From: Capitulum mitella
Lineage: Eukaryota; Arthropoda; Thecostraca; Pollicipedomorpha; Pollicipedidae
DNA length: 64,000 bases
Assembly: GCA_030062745.1 (NCBI GenBank)
Contig: CP099848.1
Span: forward strand, 19,145,081-19,209,080
Direction: 5' to 3'
How positions within the stretch are numbered: position 1 is the first letter of the stretch; every line of letters begins with the position of its first letter. Under the pieces are notes generated by a model that saw only the letters and a list, made by a program, of their open reading frames with translations, was not told where the DNA came from and made no database searches. The position numbers and the translations under genes are program-made. This document shows positions 34,931 to 48,539 of the stretch, in pieces.

Positions 34931-37078
34931 GCACGAACTAGAGCTCGCACGGACAAATCCGTGTTCTCACGTTTAAAATGGAACCAAATGAACTGACCAG
35001 ATATGCAGTGTCTACATTCTTTAAGCATTTTCACTATGCAACATATGCAAGATGAACAGAAATGGTTACGATACAAAACAGCTTCCTTTATTTCGAAAGA
35101 ATCTTGGGCTTACACACAAAAGATAGATATTACTATGGACTCAACGTTTTAGTCATAGGCCATCTTTAGGAGCAAATAAAGAAAAGGCATACAGAAGCTT
35201 GTCTGTTTTCACAGTTATGCCTAAGGCCAGGGGGCGTATAAAGATCATTTTCGATTTTATGGAATATACAGAAATGTAAGATTGGATAGTGCAGTGGCGA
35301 TTACGATGTCTTGATCATCAAGCAACTAAGCTCCATGAAATCGTGGCCCACGTATGAAAAAAAATAATTCAGTCGGCACATATGAAATTTAATAAACATG
35401 CATGTTGATTTCCATGGAAAATCAGCGATGTTTTTTGAAATTCCGGGATTCCGAGAAATCAGTGCTGTTATATATGTCGCCTTGTACATGTGCGAATGCT
35501 TTTTAGAACAACTAGCACAACAAACTGTGACAAGAAGGACTTTGAGGAGCATATTAGACCTCCTTCCCGATGGATTCATCGCGCTTTGCTAGACAAAGAA
35601 GACAAAAAAGTGTACATTAAAACCGTGACTCTGGAGCATGTATAAACGGATAACAGATCCGTTTATAACGCAGCTGCTATCCGGAAAAAGGCAATTGTAG
35701 TGCTGTTCTACACCTTCGAGATTACTCAGATAAAATAGGCATGTTTCTTTAATAGCAACGGCCCATTTAGCCCATTCAGATTGAGAATGATGCAATTGCA
35801 TGCTGCTTCCTAAGCTGAAAACTGATTTCTAAAATGGAGTGGAACGTGCCGTTGTCATATCGTATTAAACATTTGCCCATCAGACTGACTGCAAAACATC
35901 TAAAGGAAAGTGATTGCTGTTTGCAAAGTCAAAAATAAGTGTTTCCTGTCCTAGAAGGTTTTTACCCAGTTCATTCGTATTGCGAAAAAAACGCCTCTGA
36001 CCACAGACCATGCTACTTTTGAATCTGCGCTTCGACACGAAACCCTTCGTGATTTTCAGGACTCGTGCTCTGCCGCCTTCGCAGAGCGTCTTGATCGCCT
36101 CTGTCAGTCATGCCATCAGTACCGTGCACTCCACGCCTGCTGCGACCATTGGTCGGTTCGATGTCTGGACGGTCCTTGACTGAGTGCTTTGTGTCGTGTA
36201 GAAATGGGCTCATGATCGGCGTATCGGATTGTCTGAAGCCTTTCCTCTCCATTGGAACGTTGGCAGCTACCGAACCGCGTTGGGAGAAAGGGAAATCAAC
36301 ATAAATGCATGTCAATCAACGGAACGAGGTTACCGGAGGGAGCCAGTTAAAAAAAGAAAAAAAAAAAAACGGAAAGAGGACCACACCGTCCCTCTGGCTA
36401 CGGCAATATACATTAGATGTTTTTTATCAAAGACAGTAGCTTACTATACCCAACATTGTTTTTAATTCAGCTCAGTATCTGCTGATAGTATGGTTTTGTT
36501 CTTACATACCAATATCAAATATGTGAATTCTTAATGTGAATTTCACGCTAAAATAACAAATACATAGCATGCATATTGAACTTACTTCCCTGCTGCGCAC
36601 TTAACCTAATTCAGGTTCACCAAAGTCAGCTTAGGAGAAATTTTGAACTGCTGCATTTGTCAACATGCAGCATAACATAATTCTGTGGGAAGTTAGGCAG
36701 GACGATGAACCCACATACCCTAAAGAACAGTTCACCTAGGTTAGGTAATCGTCGTCATCTTATGTTATGCGTTCAGCATGAAACATTCTGTATTCGTCTC
36801 GCGACATATTCAAATGATCCGAAAAACTGTGTCAGGAGTTACGCTGTATGATGAACTTATATGTCCACAAGCGCAGGCAACATAGGTAAGGTCGCCCGAG
36901 GCATTTTTTGAAAATGTTACATTTGGTTTTTTGGTTCAACACGAGTTCCAGCTTTAAACTATCCCAAAGTAATTAAACGGGTCTGTCTCGGCTACATACT
37001 AAATATTCCAATTCATTAATTACGAAAATAAGGATCAGAAACGAATGAACGAATTAATGTTCAATTGACCTTCAAGCT
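34931..37078. other. Unassigned intergenic sequence
   Basis: Contains a perfect small hairpin at 35641-35667 and a 100-codon minus frame at 36013-36315 without recognisable domain. Confidence 0.35.
35641..35667. repeat. Perfect 11-bp hairpin
   Basis: TATAAACGGAT at 35641-35651 and ATCCGTTTATA at 35657-35667, 5-base loop. Confidence 0.6.
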
Positions 37079-38294
37079 TTAAACCGCGCACGACCGTCGG
37101 TCCGTCTCGAACATCGGCGACTGGGGGGCAGTTGACTGCTCCCTCTAACTCACGAACGGTTGGTCGCACGATAAAAAGAAGCATACCGTTGGAAAGCCTG
37201 TGACGAGTAGAGCTCGAAACCGGTCTCATTTTTAGTTTTAGATAATATGTAAGCCAATTTACGCCCTATATATATGTTCTCATAGCCAACTGCATGAGAC
37301 CGAGAAATGGCCTGAATCTCAAGGGCTGTGACTACAAACGCATAGGTAAAGGCACCAGAGCACAAGTAAAGGTCCACGGATGCCGATACACGTCTAATTT
37401 CCCAGATTTGTTCAATATATGCGCCTAAACGTTGAGTTAAAGACACGGCATTTCTCGCGGTAGCTGTAGGCGTGCGCCGCTGCCGTATGCGGTACCAAAT
37501 TGACGGGAACCAGTTTTGGCGTTCCTTTATTTTCGCGAAAAAAACGATCTATCCCAATTTTATTGATCTTTGTGGTTCTTGTGATGGTTTCTCGTGCTTC
37601 AATTTTGGAAAAATTGATTAGTTAACAATCTACGAAGTTGGCGGAGCTTTATTCGCGATAGCCTGTTTATTTCCAAAATACGCTACTTTTTCAAACTTTT
37701 TGAGGTTCCTGGTATCAACTACGTACGTGCAAGTTAGTTCTACCATTTTCTACCCATTCTGTGTAATTTATCGCCGATTTTGACGGTGGTACATTTTGGC
37801 CCACTACAGTTATTCTTGACCTGACCTCAGGTCAATGGCTGGAAGTCATTGATGCTTTACCCAATGACGGTAACTAGATGTCTGCTTCACTCCACACTAA
37901 AAATGTTATAGAATATTCCGTCAATTTCCGAAAAACGGCGATATGTCTTAAAAATGGGCTTGACCTAAGGTCAATGACCCGGAAAATTGCGAAAAATCTG
38001 AGATAGCAGATTTGTTGCTCTATCATGATCACTAATCCCTGAAAGTATTATTGAGATATCTTGTTTTGCGAAAAAGTTAGAGGGCGCTAAACTTTTTTTT
38101 TATATAGGTCTGTTTGACCTGACCTAGGTCAGACACCTGACGTGATGTGAGGTCAAAATTTTGGCACGAAATGTAAAATTGATAAAGCAAAAGGCACACA
38201 AAGTTTCGTGACTTTGTGTTTGTTGGTTCTCTCGCAATCCGAGAAAAACCTCAGGGGGGGCAGTCAACTGCCCCCCCAGTCGGGGACGGGTTAA
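37079..38294 (-). mobile_element. TTAA element, main family, young subfamily (copy B)
   Basis: Reverse orientation, 1216 bases between TTAA 37079-37082 and TTAA 38291-38294. One end (GTCGGGGACGGG-TTAA) is intact, the other (TTAA-ACCGCGCACGACC) is slightly decayed. It is collinear with copies A and C, including the end hairpins and TGACCTAGGTCA at 38120-38131. The frame at 37150-37446 (minus) is open for 98 codons like the one in copy A. No transposase. Confidence 0.85.
38120..38131. promoter_or_regulatory. Everted half-sites TGACCTAGGTCA (copy B)
   Basis: Same perfect palindrome as in copies A and C, preceded by an overlapping TGACC. Confidence 0.35.
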
Positions 38295-38298
38295 ACGA

Positions 38299-38400
38299 AA
38301 TCATACTTTCACGCCACGCTTCAGTAATACATCCTGTGCTTGAACCTAAACCTGAATCATACTTTCAGACCACGCACAGTAATAGAACTTGTGCAGTACT
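38299..38400 (+). repeat. 56-base tandem duplication
   Basis: AATCATACTTTCA..CCACGC..CAGTAATA starts at 38299 and again at 38355, directly beside the end of copy B. Confidence 0.7.
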
Positions 38401-38879
38401 AAAAAATGAGACAGGTTCACATGTGCGCTGTTATGGTGACTGAATGCATGAAGCCTTTGTTTTTGGTATCGGTGGGACGCTTCAGAAAAGCACACGTACA
38501 TAGGTCTGTAATCTATTATGTTTTCTTTTTATGCATTACTTAGGGAGGGCCTCAGAGGTGCAGACGTGCGAAAGACTGCTGCATTGTTTTACGAGCAATT
38601 CCAAGAGGTGGAAAAAATATACATTGTTGTTAATATTTCTTGAAAATGGACGTGAGCCGGATACGTTTATGGTACGTATACTATCGTATGTCTAACGTCT
38701 ACCATATACAAAACGATATGGGGGCCCGAGGCAGAACAAAACGAAAAGTTGGCAGCAGCCGAAGTCCCGCGAAGGTGCACCGCGGTAAGCGACGGGTGCC
38801 CGTGTGGCAGAGGGTGGGTAGGGTGGGGATCAGTATTCACTAGACGGCCAGAAAATATAAAATCAGTCAGAGATATGTC

Positions 38880-39640
38880 GTTAAAACCATCAAAGAGTGT
38901 GGGGTAAAAGGGGCAAAATTTCGTAAAAAGCAAAAGGTACAAAAAACACCCTAGAGCAACATAGTGTGCCAAATCCCGCGTGAATAAACTGAACCAGACT
39001 TTTCAGGAGTTGAAAGAGTATATCAGAATCACAAGGAATGAAGAAAGTTGTCTTAATTTCAACCATTACACAGTGCTGTGAATGTTGGGTACTGTACTTC
39101 AGGCATTGGCAAGGCGCCAAGCAATGTCACGTTTTGCCCAGAATTACACTTCCCTCGGGAAATAATGGTGTGGTTTGCTGTGAGCCAGGGTGGCTTGCTG
39201 GAGCCTGTATTCATCCCCAGAAAGAGTAAACGATGGACAGGGAAACCCGTCAGAAAGGTTGTATAATGAAACGTCTAGTCCCATTCATCACCAAATAATA
39301 CCAGGATAACAAATTTCTGTTTTGGCCAGAAACGGCATCCTCCCATTATGCCCGTAGCACCATGCATTTGTTGGACAAACTGCACATTTCCGACGTACCG
39401 CAAGATAAAAACCCGTCCAACGCACCTGGTATCAGACCCAATGAGGACCTGTGATGTCTGACGAAACAAGAAAATAGGTGGGAAGCCAAGTCGGAGCGAA
39501 TGCTCGATCAACGCATCAAATAGCCCGTAAGAAAAGTCGCGTATAAAAACAAAGAAAACAAAGACTTCGATGTGCCAGCTATGCTCAAAGGTGCGCTGCT
39601 ACAGCACATGCGGCCTCCATGCGGCAGTCCGTTGGTGTTG
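38880..39640 (+). pseudogene. Decayed Tc1/mariner-type transposase
   Basis: Ordered transposase landmarks appear on the plus strand with frame changes between them. REIMVWFAVSQGGLLEPVF at about 39150-39215 matches the family's K.MVW.AIS..G.S.P.F block. MKRLVPFI follows near 39265, then FLFWPETASSHYARSTMHLL near 39310 and ISDVPQDKNPSNAPGIRPNEDL near 39385 (usually NPPNVPxARPIEDFW, next to the last catalytic aspartate). Several stops, so not functional. Similar in type to the remnant at 11860-12640. Terminal repeats not found; limits approximate. Confidence 0.75.
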
Positions 39641-42600
39641 TCATAATGTCCATTTAAGTGGGCAAAAACTGCGATCATTGCATTGAAATGCCTTCAGAGG
39701 AACTGAAGATATACTCATCTGAAGTTTATCTCATTTTTAGTACTCACCCCTTACGATGTCAAAATATGCCGTTTGAATGCAAAAAGCAAAAAACTGTAGG
39801 GGTCATTTTTGCTCACATTTAGAGTAAATTCCTGAGAAAAGTACTGAAGATTGGTTTAAAAGATGTCGAGAAAAGATAGAACGTTTGATCTCTATCCTCT
39901 GAAGCAGTCGCCGTTATGCTGACTTTTCAACGAAATGTTGTGAACAATTTATTATCATATTTTCACACCATCACGTCACATTTACCACAACGATTTGTCT
40001 CGATTGACCTGAACTAGATAAGATACTTACCACGCACGCACCAGACGTCTTGAAGAGGCTGCAGTTACGTCTGCATATAAAACGGGAAGCCATGTGCGTA
40101 CTAGTTTGGTGAGTCAGCTGTCCCAAGACTTAATAACATATTTTTGCGCTCCTCGTACTTTTCGATTCTTATCTGCAAAGCAGAAATGCCAGTCAAAACA
40201 TGAGTTTGAAAGACAGACTGAAGGGATTTTAAAGAAGTTTTGGGTAGCAATGTTTGTGTTGGGAAAAATATATTTTGGCAAACAATCCAAGCCATGAATT
40301 TTTTCATTACACTTATTGCTCTAGGTTACAAGTTATGGTCATCATGCGACGGAGATAACCAAAATAGCCAAATCGCCAAAATTAACAAAATATAGCGGGC
40401 AGTCATGAGCTGGCTTTGGCAATGACTAGATTCAGCCTCCTTCGAACATCATGGTAACACTGCTCTGCTTACACGCTTGTTTACCTTCGTCTCCATTTCT
40501 TAGCAGGGAGTGCAGCGGCTTGCTTTTGATGCTCTTTGATGTTAACGTATGATTCTGTGCGTCTCCGGGCTGAGGAGGGGGCACTCCGGATCTCCTGACT
40601 CTGGGTGACGGTTGAAAAAGCGCGGATAAGAAAATAAAAAAATGGGTGCGGAGTGCAAATGGTTCGTAACGCACCAGTGATAAAGCAATACCGTATGTAG
40701 CACTTTGTAACGATTTTACTGATGACATGCTGTTCACCGTCACATCCTGCATGTTCATGATAAAGACCTTGGTCAAGGACGTTGGGCGTGCGTATGGCGT
40801 GTGTCTGAACATATCTGTATCTGAGCAGGTTCCTAGGTATGCCAAAGACAATTTCTGATCACTTCTATCAAAACATTTTCTTTTTAACTACGCCATTTTT
40901 TTGGAACCATGGTATGAAACACTCAGATATCTGAACCTGAATTTGAACTGAAAAGTTACGTGAAATCTAATCGCTATCCTAGCTGATAGCGATCGGAAGC
41001 ATGAAACACAAGAGCACCATGCTCAGATGCGTGTGTTCCGACTTTTTATGTAGAAAATTAGCGCCAAAAACATTTACATAAAACCAGGTTTTAACCTTTG
41101 GCTTAGACCTGACCTAATGAAGTTACCCCCGTGAACAAAAATGAGTCATTTTTATGTTCGTCCGGTTATTTACATATACACTCGGGCAAAGTTTTCGGTT
41201 CTATCTTAACCCTACTCCGTGCTGTGAGGCGGATGCTTCCCCCCCTCCGGTTTCTCTCCCGCCATTTGCGGGCTTTTGGGACCTGCTTCTCGAAATTTCT
41301 CGGAACGACCGTTCCAGAACCCATTTTCGGCAAGCGTGTTTGAGAAATATCTCGCTCTCTGAAGATCGAGCACTTCGACGTGGTCATGTGCTATTTTGAT
41401 GTTTTTATAATGTTGCGGGCGGTTCATATGATTGAAATATTCGCCACGTGCACACTTCAAAGTATTTTTAACAAAAGTATTGGTCACTAGCGAGTCTAGG
41501 GGCGTGTAAAAAAGAGGTTATGTACTTTCTTATTTTTCTTCCTTTCCATTATATTTTCCTATTATACTTCTTCCTTCTTCTTCCTCTTATTATTATTATT
41601 CAAAAGTTATGACACAGTGTGTGAATAAAACAAAGATAACATGTGATATGGATGTCTTTATCTAATTTATGCATATAATGCATTTTCATGTTCTACCAAA
41701 GGCGCCTCAAGGCATTGGTTTTCGTTTGCATATTTCGTCCAATAACGTGTTCAGTGGGCCTAACAGACGTCTGGTTCTGTGTGATTGGTTTTGTTAGTTC
41801 CACATATATTGCAATCAAATGCCATATATTCCAGTGAAAACAAAAAAACAGAGGCGGGCCCAAGGTAATATAAACTGGGATATTTGTGAGTTATCATTTC
41901 CGACAAATTATTACCTGATTTACGGAATAAAACACAACTTATCAATCATATAGTTATTGACATCTCTTTTTCTGGTACCTAGATACGCCTATGAACACTT
42001 ACTATGAGTACATAATATGGCATGTGACACATATGGAATTTGTTTTCTTGCGTATTGTGACCTCTGGCCCCTGGTTTGAGTTTTGGTAATAGCGACAATT
42101 CACTGTCCCTCACGACAACCGGCGTGAGAGGTTTCGACGCGTTCACGCGACGATCTCAGAATGCAGACTTTAAGCACAATGCAAAAAAGTGTTTGCAGTA
42201 TATCTGAAGATGTCAACCAATTACCAATAATTCACCATGTAGAAAGTTATCCTATTATTCTGGTAACTGGATCTGCCTATGAGCATTTGTCATATACATA
42301 TAGATATACATATGCATATATATGGAGTCTTTATGGTTCTGAACTGAATCAGAACTTAATCGATCCATTTAAAAAATGCATCAAATCCGAATCAAACTGA
42401 TTTCCCGCTCTGAAAATCCGAAAGTGAACCGGTTCGCTTCAGGCGACCAGGCACAAACCTGCGCACCATTCGGTTTCGGAATGGCGGTCTACATTTTGGA
42501 CTCAGTTTTTTTTTCTAGCTCTGGGTGACACTTGATTCAGGGTCATATTGCAGCTGAACACCGAGAATCACTAAACGAGGGGACCATAGAGTAACACAAA

Positions 42601-45600
42601 TGAGGCAAACTATCTTGGCTTGTAACTGCTGCATGAGAAGAATGGACGCTGATTGAGAAGAAGAGAGAATGAAATGAATGGATGTATGAGAGAATAAATG
42701 AGTGAATGAAATGAAACGTGATGTGTAGGAATATTCGTTTGCACTTATGTCATTGCGAATTTGTAAAATGCGTACTGTGCGGTTTCTATAGTCGAGGTAC
42801 GTTGCTGACTCTTGGACACAACGAGCGAAACGGAACACAAGGAACACAAAACACAAAAAGTCCAGAAATGCATCAGAACGGACATCCTTAAAAAACGAAA
42901 CATGCTTGTTGCTTGTCGGCGTAATTTAGCCACTCTCGATGATCTTGTTCTGATCGTGTTAATCTAAGAGAAACCTGTAGGTGATTTGTCCCAGCAAATG
43001 ATCAGCGTTATTCGGCATTTGGCCTGCATCTGCCCAAACGCACGTATAAAAACGATGCAATTTTTCATAGACGTGCAAGGATATCCAACTTTATGGTATG
43101 AAATTAATGCTGAATATCGATATCATAACTGAAGACATATACGAGACATCTTTAAATTCATGTTTTTAGGCCTTGAAAAGCAGAACTGTCTGGTGGCTGG
43201 ACATTTGGTTCAACGCCTCATTGCTTTTACGTCGTCGTTTAAGGGGGCATCGGCGTCTTACTACCGGCATGTCATTGGCCAATTTTAGTTACAGAACTGG
43301 CTGGGAGAGCCTTACACCTTCAGTCAATTCCATGCGATGCTTACTCCTCAAGCAGTCGTATATCGCATAATGCAATAAACTGACGATGGTGTTCCACTAC
43401 AAAGGAAGGACGTGGAAGGTCATCACTCGAGGTCGTAACTCAAAATATAAGGTACAAGGGCATAAAGCAAGGCATCAGGATGGCACGCTCAAGTCAGGAA
43501 GCGAGGAAATACACCAGCAGTCAATAGTATAAATCCTTGATATTAAACACAACAGGGGCCTCGGGTACCTCCCACGTCAACGCCAATCAGTTTCTGGGGC
43601 CACGGACGACTAGGAGAGAAAGTAAAAACTAAACTGTACATAGCTAAAACAGTGTGTTGTAAAGGGTAGAAGAAAGTAGAAGAAAGCCAGTGATTGTCAT
43701 GGAAAACGAAAGTTTTCTCCCAAGTGCCCCAGGCGAGAAGAAAACGAAAACATCTAAACAAAGACCATGGAACAGGTAGGGTTGATCCTAACATCAGGTA
43801 CCTGTACACGACAAACGTCCCAAAGAAGAGTTTATTTTGGGCAGTAATTCATACCAAAAGAAGAGGGAAGTCTTTCTCCAGCCAAGGGGCTCCATGAACA
43901 TTATGCATAAGTAGAACTACGTCCACTTCATTTACAAAAGTTTGTAGCATATAACACATCGTAAGGTGACGTCCTGTCTGTTTCCTCTTCTCGCCGTAGC
44001 CTGTGATAAACGCTCAATAACGGGCCACCTGGCACAGCCTAAAAAAATATCCACAGTCGCAGGTGCACACAAACCACCAGACACTCCAGACTCGTACCAA
44101 CAAGAGGATTTGGGGATATTCCGAAGTACCGTGCATTCTAAGAATGTTGGTAAGCCGGAAACGCTGAAAGCTGAAGAGGAGAATACGTTCTAAGGTTAAG
44201 CAGCTGAACCGGGACGTAGCCTAAAACCTGATAAAACTAGTGTGACCCACATTACACACTTTTGAAGCGGTCAGTCCAGAGAAGCTTGGTTACAGTAAGC
44301 TTCCGTTTTCACACATTCTTCTAGAATTTGCATGGGAAATACATGTTTCTTCGAAAATGCCTCATTTTTGCAGATACCTTTTATATCAACGTTTTGTGCG
44401 GCTGCCATTCAAAATTCGGAGAAATCTGGACATTGCTGCTCCAGCAAGCGATGCATATATCGAAGAACAGATTTTTTCCTCTGAATTTTCCTGGCAATAG
44501 GAAACGTTCAAATTCGTTTTGCACTCTGCCAGAAGCAGCATTTCCTTGAAGCCTAGCCTTTCGAGTATCAGAGAGTTATTCCCGGAGGAAAAAGCAAGAG
44601 CACGCCAACCACATCGTGAGTTTTTTTCTTGGACTTCCATTCGCCGCTAAGTAAGATATAGTTTAAAAACACTCGTAAAAGGACACAGCCGATGAGAACT
44701 GCCAGGGACATGTAACTTAAAATTTGTTCCAAACCCAGACTTGGTACGCATTCGTCCGTGTGCGAGTTGCTTTTGCAACATTCACAGCACCGACGCAGCC
44801 AAAGGGTGAGGCGCCCCCTCCCCTTAGGCCCGTTTTTTTTGTGAAAACTATTGGACAGCGTCTTCCCGGCAGGCGGTTTTCGTATGATATTAGTTCACAC
44901 TGAGCTCCCTTCCTTAAGAAAACCTTGCCTGCGCCCTTGATCCACAACGTTTGAGTTTGGGTCACAGACAGACAAAACATGAGCTTTGGTAAAAAGACAA
45001 ATGATGGGCCCAAACGGGCCAGCTGGGTGGTCCCCCACCGCCACCGAGGTAGTTTGTGCGACCTCAGATGATGTACATCTCTGCGTACCGCAAAATAAGC
45101 ATACAAGTACTGGCATTGCCAATCTCTGGCCTCCATCGGAATCTTTCCTGTCCATTATCATGTTGTCGTCATGCGTGCGGTGTGGAGAAAGGCTATATCT
45201 TGTTTGGGGACACATTACACGCATCCTGAAACTCCCGCACGATACTGCAGGGAAACTGCCTTATGCCTTATGCCTATCTCTCATATTCCACTGCGGCACC
45301 TGTTCCCACTGTTTTCTGCGTAAACGTTATAGCAGCTGAGGTCCTTCTGGCGTGAAGCCCTAAGGGATTCAGCTGAAATCAGTTGGTGCCTCCATATTAC
45401 GTAACAGGGTCATGTCAACCTTCAATGCTTTTTTGCTGCTCTGTTCCAGATGCATGCGCTTCATTCCCTTCATTAATTGATGACAAATATATCTTCATGG
45501 CAAATGCGTCTATACTGCCCCACAAAAGAATCTCCATTACAGGATACAGACGTATTTCCAACATTATTTCTTTTCAACAAACATGGACAAGACTGTGGAA

Positions 45601-45849
45601 AACCCCACGGAACAAAAAGAGCTGTAAGGCGTCGTATCAAAGGCTCCGACGACAGCAAGATTACTGGCAGATGGTGGCGTCAGCCGCCTGATCTCGGATC
45701 TCTGTCCGAGTCGGGACACGTCCGGCGCGGACAGGGCGGCTGGCCCCCTCCCCGATCCTAATCCCCTGCAGCCTGAGCCATGATGAAGAGGCTGCCTTCA
45801 GTAGCGCCGTGTCGTCTATGTATCATGTTTACCCGTAAGTTATTCACGT
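39641..45849. other. Unassigned intergenic sequence
   Basis: About 6 kb with no recognisable gene. A 139-codon minus frame at 44717-45136 and a 102-codon plus frame at 45383-45691 have no domain. A TATA-like TATAAAAA at 43045 is followed by ATG-GTATG at 43093, but context is weak. Segments near 41930-42000 and 42230-42290 look like diverged copies of each other. Confidence 0.3.
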
Positions 45850-46330
45850 GGGTGCTCCCCAAAACATAGGGAGATTATGCACGGCGTTCAGCGGGAGTCG
45901 TGTCGATGGCCGACCGGCGGCCGCTCGAGCGGTCACCTCTGCCGACCGGTCACCCCGGACACGCCGGCGCCTTGTCTGCCAGACAGCGGCCAGACAGGCA
46001 CGCAGACAGCGGCCCGCTGCCACCGTCACGGCCGCCGCGGCGGAGGTGACGGCGCCGCGCCGGCTGGCGGCGGCAGCGGCGGCGGCGGCGGCGGGCGCCG
46101 TTTGATCACGTGCCGGCCGGCGTCGCGTCCGTGGGGGGTCGCCGCGTCGCCGGCGTCCGGCCGGTGCCAGGCGGCGATCGCCGGGGGGAACCGGTCGGGC
46201 GCCGCGTGATGTGGCTGGGCGGGCCGTGATGTCGTGACGGGCCGGCCCGAGGTGCCGCCGTCTGCTGCCGCACGTGCCCGCCGGCCGCCCTGCCGCCGCC
46301 CACCGACCGCCGGACGAGAAGCCAATGGGC
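45850..46330. promoter_or_regulatory. CpG-rich island 6
   Basis: GC-rich with CAGACAGCGGCCAGACAG (similar CAGACAG words occur in island 1), GGCCGGC words and a GGC repeat at about 46060-46095. The 194-codon minus frame across it is poly-Ala/Arg and compositional. Confidence 0.5.
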
Positions 46331-47699
46331 GCATGCAGCTGTTCGAGACTGGTTTCAGAATAGGGCCCAAGCTGTGCTGCATTACCCAGGCATTGACACC
46401 ACACACTGGCGCATGGGAACTGTCTCAAAACTTAGGCAATCGATCCGCTGTAAGTCATTGTCATTTCAACCACCACTTGGCTACGGGAAACGCCGGTCAT
46501 GAACCATTGTATCAATGGAGTAACTGCTTGTACTAAACAGCTGTGCTTTTTTCGATACATTTATTATTCTCTGCACACATTTCTCGCAGTCGGTTATGCT
46601 GGCCCTAAAACTGCATGGCATGGCTTTATAAAGCCACCAATGGCCTATGCTAGGACATATTTCTTCCATTTCTCCGACGCGAAGTGTACTAACCATGACA
46701 GACAATGGCTGCCATAATTCATCCTACATTGATCCGTCTATAAATGGATTGTCGATTACCCATTTTGCCGAACGTTATGCCTTACTGCAGAAAAACGCGA
46801 TCACAACCTGCTTATGATTTTTAGCTGCGCCAGACGATGTTGTGCCTGATAAGCCTGAAATGTGCAGCCTTAAACTGTCGGAGCAGATCGTCACATAACG
46901 TAACTTTTAAGTTTATAAAATGGCAAGAAATTAAGGGGCATTTGGGAAAGGCACCTACAGCCTGCTTATGTCTGCAAAAGAGAACAGTGACTCAGTGCAT
47001 CTGATCACATCTTCCTGCAAGCCTGTTTGATATAATTCACATGGTTTATTCCGTAGGTGTTAGCGTGATCAGATATATGCATTTGTGCTTCGTTTCTGAA
47101 GACATCAGAACATTTTACACCACATAACAAAGGGACAGCGCAGGGTCACGCTTGTAATTTCAGCGCTGGGAAAACAGAATCGCTGTCGAAATCGATTGCG
47201 ATATCGGAAAACGAAATCGTTATCAAAAACGGCTTGCTGTTTCCAGAATTTTATGTTCTGTTTCGATTAGAAACGTGTCATAAAGCACTCAATACACCCT
47301 ATCCACGCAACGTGCGTTTCGTCGGGGAGGGCGCAGAATGCACGGTTGTGTGCAATTATACGAGCGTTTGTGCTTGTTCGAATTTCGTTTATTTTATTCT
47401 TATCCTCCTTCCTTTTACGGCTATTTTCGCCATCTGGTGCTCCATAGCGGAGCCAACCGAAGTCCTTGTCGCCAAATCGTTACTTTTCTGTGTTACGTGT
47501 AATTCCTAATGGGACTGAAATAAGCGAATACGCAATGCTGATGTTCCAACATCATGTTCTCAACGTAGGAGAGCGCCACGCTCATCTTCCTGCTGCAAGA
47601 TCTTTCCGAGTGCCAGCGCGTTGCCATTCTCCCCGAATGGCAACGCACGTGACCTATGCCACGTGACACATACGTAGCGAGGCATGGAAAATCCTGAAC
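46331..47699. other. Unassigned intergenic sequence
   Basis: No credible gene or repeat family seen. Confidence 0.35.
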
Positions 47700-47757
47700 A
47701 ATGTCCGTCCGTCCATCCCCTTCCCCTCTCTCCCCCTCTCTCTCCCTCTCTCTCCCT

Positions 47758-47820
<63 letters not shown>
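47700..47820 (+). repeat. (CT)n microsatellite, ~115 bases
   Basis: Imperfect CCCTCT tract grading into a pure CT run; it creates the Arg-Glu and Leu-Ser repeat frames on both strands. Confidence 0.95.
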
Positions 47821-47821
<1 letters not shown>

Positions 47822-48539
47822 TTTTGCCCTTCACGTCCGGGGACCACGAAACTGGAGCTGGATGGGATGGCCGGTTAGTTTGCCAGCCCCCGGAGCGATC
47901 GAAGGGCATGCTCTCCCAGGTCGGTCTCCTGCTCACCCGGTGAAGAAATTCCACTACGTGTACCTCATGTTAGCTAGACATGTCATATGGATGTGTAATG
48001 TGCTTGAGTGTTTCCCTGGTGATGTTTGTGGGGAATTTAACGAAACGCTGCATGATTCTGGAGGGCTGCACTTTTTCTTGGAGAAGAAGAAGGGAAAATT
48101 TGTACGATGACCAGAAAGCTCAAGCAATAACAACTAACTTCGCTGTCATACGTAATCAGACTTGCATTAACAAGAACGTGCTTTCAGAGCATACGTATAT
48201 ATATGCGTATATATACGTATATATATAACACATATGCGTATATATATAACACATGCCATATATATGGCATGTGTTTGGTTTTGCCATTTAACCATTCGTC
48301 ATCTTGGCGTGTCACCTTTTGTATAGGTCGCCATTTTGCCGTTCTGTATTTGGCCAATCTCCATTTTTACGTGTCGCCATTCAGCATTCACCATCCGGCA
48401 TTCGCCAAAAAGGCATTCGCCATTCTTACGCCTCGCTGTTTTGCCCAGACACCTTCGGGGATTCTGGAAAAGGCGGATTGAGGATGGATTAGATCCTAGA
48501 CTTCACGGACCGGATTGGACCGGACCATGAAAATTCAGG
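47821..48539. other. Intergenic sequence with AT palindromes and GCCATT-rich low complexity
   Basis: Perfect 28-base palindrome at 48248-48275. From 48325 to 48435 the word CGCCATT/GGCATT recurs irregularly; related words recur on the opposite strand near 61390. Confidence 0.5.
48248..48275. repeat. Perfect 28-base palindrome
   Basis: AACACATGCCATAT followed immediately by its reverse complement ATATGGCATGTGTT. Confidence 0.8.

Noticed and set aside
40075..40115. TATAAAAC followed by ATGTGCGTACTAG and GTGAGT
   Set aside because: The ATG lies only ~17 bases after the TATA box, upstream of any plausible transcription start.
43045..43100. TATAAAAA followed by ATG-GTATG
   Set aside because: AT-rich context, poor ATG context, and TATA-to-ATG spacing of 48 bases with no island; likely chance.
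45844..46428. 194-codon minus-strand frame
   Set aside because: Compositional frame in a CpG island with a GGC repeat; no recognisable domain.
47493..47954. 153-codon minus frame with Arg-Glu repeats
   Set aside because: Produced by the (CT)n microsatellite.
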